Below are positions 57,756 through 61,109 of a stretch of DNA of 61,109 nucleotides, piece after piece. A model generated the notes under the pieces. The model was not told where the DNA came from. It did no database searches and saw only the letters and a program-made list of their open reading frames with translations. The stretch spans positions 1 through 61,109 of the forward strand of contig JAGNLA010000010.1 in NCBI GenBank assembly GCA_017999835.1. Direction: 5' to 3'. The stretch is from Caldisericia bacterium (GTDB lineage: Bacteria; Caldisericota; Caldisericia; JAAYUI01). The position numbers and the translations under genes were made by a program. Each line of letters opens with the position of its first letter. Position 1 is the first letter of the stretch.

Positions 57756-58498
57756 CAGAGTCCCTCCGCTACCTTGAATTCACCGAGTGGATAGTACTTC
57801 ATCGTTTCTTCTTTAACCCTCTTGAGTGCGTCGACTGGAGTCATTCCCCAGTTTGTTGGGCATGTTGAGAGGATTTCAACCACAGAATAGCCAAGACCCT
57901 TGATTTGTGCAGTGAAGGCTTTCTTGATTGCGGCTTTTGTTTTGTTGATACCTGCAACCGAGACAACGTCTGTTCTGGCAATGTAGGCTGGGCCGTTGAG
58001 TTGGGAGAGCATCTCTGAAACCTTGAGAGGATAACCGTTCCATTCGGCTTTTCTGCCATATGGTGAGGTTTCTGTCTTCCAGCCCATAAGGGTTGTTGGT
58101 GCCATCTGGCCGCCGGTCATGCCGTAGATGCCATTGTTGACGAATATGGTTGTGATGTTTTCACCACGGCCGGCTGCGTGAACCATCTCTGCAGCACCGA
58201 TTGAGGCAAAATCACCATCGCCCTGGTATGTCATGACAAATTTGTCAGGAAAGGATCTCTTTACGCCTGTTGCTACTGCTGGAGCCCTGCCGTGAGGAGC
58301 AGAAATTGTGTCAAATTCCCAATAGTTGACTGAGAGTGTCGAGCAACCTACTGGAATGACAATTATTGCTTTCTGAAGCAGATCCATCTCCTCGATGACT
58401 TCGGCCACGAGTCTGTGGATTACACCATGAGTGCAACCTGGGCAGTACGAAATTTGATTTTTAGTTAGTGGAAGCGGATGATGCGTAAGCTGTTCCAT
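57755..58498 (-). CDS. 2-oxoacid:ferredoxin oxidoreductase, beta subunit (TPP-binding)
   Basis: A 247-residue thiamine-diphosphate-binding subunit. The N-terminal ISYCPGCTHGVIHRL is the conserved cluster or TPP-proximal motif of KorB-like proteins. The TPP/Mg motif appears as YQGDGDFASIGAAEMVH, then FVNNGIYGMTGGQMAPTT. It sits between the alpha and gamma genes with one-base junctions. As in bacterial Kor/Vor enzymes the substrate could be 2-oxoglutarate, branched-chain or other amino-acid-derived 2-oxoacids; sequence inspection cannot separate them. Confidence 0.95.
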   Translation of the reverse strand: MEQLTHHPLPLTKNQISYCPGCTHGVIHRLVAEVIEEMDLLQKAIIVIPVGCSTLSVNYWEFDTISAPHGRAPAVATGVKRSFPDKFVMTYQGDGDFASIGAAEMVHAAGRGENITTIFVNNGIYGMTGGQMAPTTLMGWKTETSPYGRKAEWNGYPLKVSEMLSQLNGPAYIARTDVVSVAGINKTKAAIKKAFTAQIKGLGYSVVEILSTCPTNWGMTPVDALKRVKEETMKYYPLGEFKVAEGL

Positions 58499-59571
58499 TA
58501 TTTTGCCTCCTTGAGAATCTTTTTGAATTCAGTGGCAATTTCAGCTGGAGCCGGAACCATGCCGCCCTGTCTGCCGTAGAAGTGGATTGGCTTCTTGAAC
58601 TGTGTTGCAAGCTGGACGTCTTCGATCATCTGACCAAAGCTGAGTTCGATGTCCATGAAGAACTTGACTTCTGGCTTGTTGGCAAGATCAAGCAGCTGCT
58701 TTTTTGGGAATGGATAGAGGGTGATCGGTCTAAAGAGTCCGACTTTGATTCCTTCAGCTCGCAGTGACTTGAGTACAGTTTTGATAATTCTGGCGACTGT
58801 GCCGTAGGCAACAAAGATATACTCTGCATCGTCTGTCATGACGGCTTCATATCTGACTTCATCGCGCTCGATGATTGGATATTTTGCCCACATCTTATTG
58901 TTCATCTTCTCAAGACCTTCTGGAAGGAGGTCGAATGAGTTGACGACATTTTTGCCACGTTTGCCCTGCATGCCATCGGTTGCCCAAGCCTTGTGAGGAA
59001 GGGTTGCCGGGTCGGTCATTGGTGGGAATTCGATTGCTTCCATCATCTGGCCAAGAAGGCCGTCTGAGAGCATCATGACCGGGTTTCTGTACTTGTCTGC
59101 CACATCGAAGGCAACGCCCATGAGATCAACGCTTTCCTGGATTGTTGAAGGAGCGAGTACGACAAGGTGATAATCACCATGTCCGCCGCCTTTGACAGCC
59201 TGGAAATAGTCGCACTGTGCCGGAGCAATGTCGCCAAGTCCTGGTCCGCCTCTTACGACGTTAACCACGACCAATGGGATTTCTGCGCCAGCAATGTAGG
59301 AGAGGCCTTCCTGCATCAGCGAGATGCCTGGAGAGGATGATGTTGTAATTACTCTCTTGCCCGTAGATGCGCAGCCGTAGATCATGTTTACGGCGGCAAC
59401 TTCTGATTCAGCCTGAAGGAATACACCGTCAACCTCTGGCATTCTTCTGCTCATGTACTGTGGTGATTCGTTCTGTGGTGTAATGGGGTAACCGAAGAAA
59501 TGTCTGCAGCCAGCTCTGATTGCTGCTTCTCCGATTGCCTCTGCACCTTTCATTAAGATTCTTTCGCCCAT
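58498..59571 (-). CDS. vorB: 2-oxoacid:ferredoxin oxidoreductase, alpha subunit (VorB-like)
   Basis: A 357-residue pyrimidine-binding subunit of a 2-oxoacid:ferredoxin oxidoreductase. It begins MGERILMKGAEAIGEAA and has GYPITPQNE, the YPITP substrate/TPP loop, and later SSSPGISLMQEG and GPGLGD. The opening with GERILMKG and GYPITPQNE is typical of proteins annotated VorB. Usually a small ferredoxin subunit (delta) is encoded just upstream; here it is missing and a haem-type lipoprotein precedes it instead, so electrons must leave by a separate ferredoxin. Substrate specificity uncertain. Confidence 0.93.
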   Translation of the reverse strand: MGERILMKGAEAIGEAAIRAGCRHFFGYPITPQNESPQYMSRRMPEVDGVFLQAESEVAAVNMIYGCASTGKRVITTSSSPGISLMQEGLSYIAGAEIPLVVVNVVRGGPGLGDIAPAQCDYFQAVKGGGHGDYHLVVLAPSTIQESVDLMGVAFDVADKYRNPVMMLSDGLLGQMMEAIEFPPMTDPATLPHKAWATDGMQGKRGKNVVNSFDLLPEGLEKMNNKMWAKYPIIERDEVRYEAVMTDDAEYIFVAYGTVARIIKTVLKSLRAEGIKVGLFRPITLYPFPKKQLLDLANKPEVKFFMDIELSFGQMIEDVQLATQFKKPIHFYGRQGGMVPAPAEIATEFKKILKEAK

Positions 59572-59581
59572 TATCTTTTTC

Positions 59582-60610
59582 CTACTTTCCTACGAATTGT
59601 AGTGTGATTGCGTCAGCCGTATAAATATGCCCTGCGGCACTCTGGTTGTCAAATATTGAGAATCCAAGCATGTAATAAGCATCTTCTGCTGGATCGTGGC
59701 TGAACTGGACCTGGAGCGGATTGTTTGTGCGAAGCGATCTCTTCATCTCGAGAGTCCAAGTTTTTGCTGTTTCATCGTATGCTGCCCTTGCTTTGATGCA
59801 TCCCTGGCCTGGGAGTTTGATATAGTATGGAGCTTTTGCGTCTGATCCGAGTGTCTTTGGATCTGTTGGTGCAACGGTCATGAATTCGAGTTCGCCGATT
59901 GTGTGGTTGTCATACAGAAGACCCGGGTCGAGCACATAGAGTGGAGAACGTGTGTCGCGTTTGTTCTGGATGAGTGCGCCTGGCATATATTCATAGCCAG
60001 CTTTGACGTCCATGGTTTCGGTGTCCAGTTTTGGATTTGGTGCGCCGACAACGTAGTTATTTGCTGTGCCAAGCTGAGACGACTCTGCAGCCATCCAGGT
60101 CCACATGTCGAGTGTTTCGCCTGGTTTGTTGGTATACATGGATTTGCTGTTGTGGCAGATTGCATTGCAACCGCCCTGCTTGTCAAAGTCGGTTATCTTG
60201 TTTGAAACAAATCCGACCGAGAACATGTCCTGTTTTGTAAGAGAGATGGATGAACCCCATCTTTCGCCCTTTATTTCCCATGGTTTGCCGGAGAAATCAG
60301 CGCCTTCGTCCGCCCATGTGAACTGGAGATAAATGTTTTCTGCGTCGTAGCATGCCTTGGCCGCGGTTTTTGTTTTTGATTCGCCAACTTCAAGCTCAAG
60401 CGGGACTGCGTTTGCCCATGCTTCTTCCACAGGGTCTGCAACGCCGTCGATCATTGGTGCGATTTCGGTGAATTCTGCATTGATAATTGATGAGGTTGGT
60501 GTGTCGTACATTGTTGGTGTGTATGATGTCTCAACAACCGGTGCGCTTCCACCGCATCCTGCCAAAACGACAAGTGACATTGCAACAGCGATAAATACAG
60601 TTTTCTTCAT
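59582..60610 (-). CDS. ethylbenzene dehydrogenase-type haem-binding lipoprotein
   Basis: A 342-residue exported lipoprotein. The ATG at 60610 follows AAGGAG; the signal peptide ends in LAGC, the lipobox. The mature part fits the haem-binding subunit family of ethylbenzene dehydrogenase and related cytochromes: IDGVADPVEEAWANA at the start, an internal GGCNAICHN, and WTWMAAES further on. The motif CNAICH is CxxxCH rather than CxxCH, a variant c-type haem site. It begins the operon with the oxidoreductase subunits 11 bases later. A link between a periplasmic or surface cytochrome and the cytoplasmic enzyme is unusual. Confidence 0.82.
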   Translation of the reverse strand: MKKTVFIAVAMSLVVLAGCGGSAPVVETSYTPTMYDTPTSSIINAEFTEIAPMIDGVADPVEEAWANAVPLELEVGESKTKTAAKACYDAENIYLQFTWADEGADFSGKPWEIKGERWGSSISLTKQDMFSVGFVSNKITDFDKQGGCNAICHNSKSMYTNKPGETLDMWTWMAAESSQLGTANNYVVGAPNPKLDTETMDVKAGYEYMPGALIQNKRDTRSPLYVLDPGLLYDNHTIGELEFMTVAPTDPKTLGSDAKAPYYIKLPGQGCIKARAAYDETAKTWTLEMKRSLRTNNPLQVQFSHDPAEDAYYMLGFSIFDNQSAAGHIYTADAITLQFVGK

Positions 60611-60700
60611 TCCCAAACTCCTTCTTTATTATTTTACATATTAATCATAACAAGATAGCAAGTTTCAATTTTATTTCGGCACACGGTCAAATCCTATCAT

Positions 60701-60730
60701 TTGAAAAATGAAGAGTCAAGGAATTATAAA
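60701..60730 (+). promoter_or_regulatory. candidate promoter of the last gene
   Basis: TTGAAA (60701-60706), 18-bp spacer, TATAAA (60725-60730), with a leader of about 40 nt and a GGAGG ribosome binding site before the ATG at 60779. A TTGACT close downstream has too short a spacer to pair with a -10 box. Confidence 0.5.
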
Positions 60731-60778
60731 TCTTGACTGAGTAAAGTCTGCAGATAATCTTTTTTTGGAGGTTATCAT

Positions 60779-61109
60779 ATGAGACCGAAAAAATTGTTAA
60801 CTCTGGCAGTATTACTAGTTTTGGCTGGATGTTCTGCCAATACTGACACGGCAGGAACACAACTTTGGCAAGGAGCCGGGATGAACAGCTGGCATACAGG
60901 TCAATCGCAAGGACAGCTGCTTGGACCGTTTGGCAAAGACTGGAATGCAAAACTTGGTGGTATAGGATTCAGTGCTTTCGCTGTTGCTGATGTACCCGAT
61001 ATCCCTTTGAGAAACGCCAAACTTGTTATGAGGTTAGCGTTTGTTAGCACGAAAGACGGCGTCTTGTATGCTCTTGATTGGCAGACAGGCGAGATAATCT
61101 GGCACCAGA
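60779..61109 (+). CDS. PQQ-like beta-propeller lipoprotein, partial
   Basis: The first 110 residues of a gene that continues past the window end. The signal peptide ends in the lipobox LAGC. The last residues, STKDGVLYALDWQTGEIIW, are a textbook PQQ-like propeller blade. It is the fifth propeller-type exported protein recognised here but is more canonical than the tandem trio. It is divergent to the haem lipoprotein gene across a 168-bp region. Confidence 0.85.
   Translation, partial: MRPKKLLTLAVLLVLAGCSANTDTAGTQLWQGAGMNSWHTGQSQGQLLGPFGKDWNAKLGGIGFSAFAVADVPDIPLRNAKLVMRLAFVSTKDGVLYALDWQTGEIIWHQ

Noticed and set aside
1-61109. CRISPR arrays
   Set aside because: No series of evenly spaced direct repeats was seen. 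The Cas10-like HD protein stands without cas genes.
1-61109. Insertion sequences or transposons
   Set aside because: No transposase-like protein and no flanking inverted repeats were recognised, including next to the AT-rich gene at 35906.

Overview
The window carries bacterial chromosomal DNA of moderate GC content (judged by eye), with tight operons, many 1 to 20 bp gene overlaps and frequent GTG/TTG starts. The content points to a strictly anaerobic, hydrogen-metabolising, peptide- or amino-acid-fermenting bacterium: a NiFe hydrogenase joined to heterodisulfide-reductase subunits, a 2-oxoacid:ferredoxin oxidoreductase, B12-dependent propionate-pathway genes, ATP-type PEP carboxykinase and secreted proteolytic machinery. 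Lipobox proteins are common. I cannot name the phylum from sequence alone; an uncultivated anaerobic lineage is likely.

Layout. 1-3353: tandem polytopic membrane proteins of one apparent paralogous group. 3394-5145: sensor histidine kinase. 5275-14303: core operon rpsB-tsf-pyrH-frr-uppS-cdsA-dxr-rseP-ispG-hflX (translation, peptidoglycan and lipid precursors, MEP isoprenoid pathway). 14364-17888: a large secreted subtilisin-like protease. 18016-21339 (reverse): cobO-meaB-B12-binding mutase subunit-pckA, a propionate/succinate module. 21412-22649: FtsB/DivIC-like protein, a tRNA with CAT anticodon and a small HTH regulator. 22843-30553 (reverse): methyltransferase, secreted DUF4091-like protein and a giant multi-PAS hybrid kinase. 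30635-34772: dnaB, then an ECF sigma factor with three downstream genes. 34740-37102 (reverse): two unrecognised or poorly recognised genes. 37127-47817 (reverse): hydrogenase maturation protease and the Hdr/Mvh cluster. 48038-52316: a small membrane protein and three tandem PQQ-propeller lipoproteins. 52295-60610 (reverse): HD-domain protein, CPBP protease, membrane protein, M20 peptidase, 2-oxoacid:ferredoxin oxidoreductase and a haem-binding lipoprotein. 60779-end: the start of another propeller lipoprotein.

How it fits together. Secreted S8 protease and M20 peptidase would supply amino acids. Their 2-oxoacids are oxidised to acyl-CoA with reduction of ferredoxin by the 58 kb oxidoreductase. 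The Hdr/Mvh complex can exchange electrons between ferredoxin, H2, a disulfide-type acceptor and, through the extra FAD protein, possibly NAD(P)H. The B12/MeaB/PEPCK genes connect propionyl/methylmalonyl-CoA with C4 acids and PEP.

Promoters: several genes have a sigma-70-type promoter whose -10 box lies only 6 to 8 nt before the start codon with no ribosome binding site, so leaderless transcripts are predicted. No gene-free stretch exceeds 300 bp. The longest are about 22027-22265 (AT-rich, only a candidate promoter at its end), 35628-35905 (a possible -10 box near 35640, otherwise nothing recognised) and 47818-48037 (two divergent promoters and a dyad).
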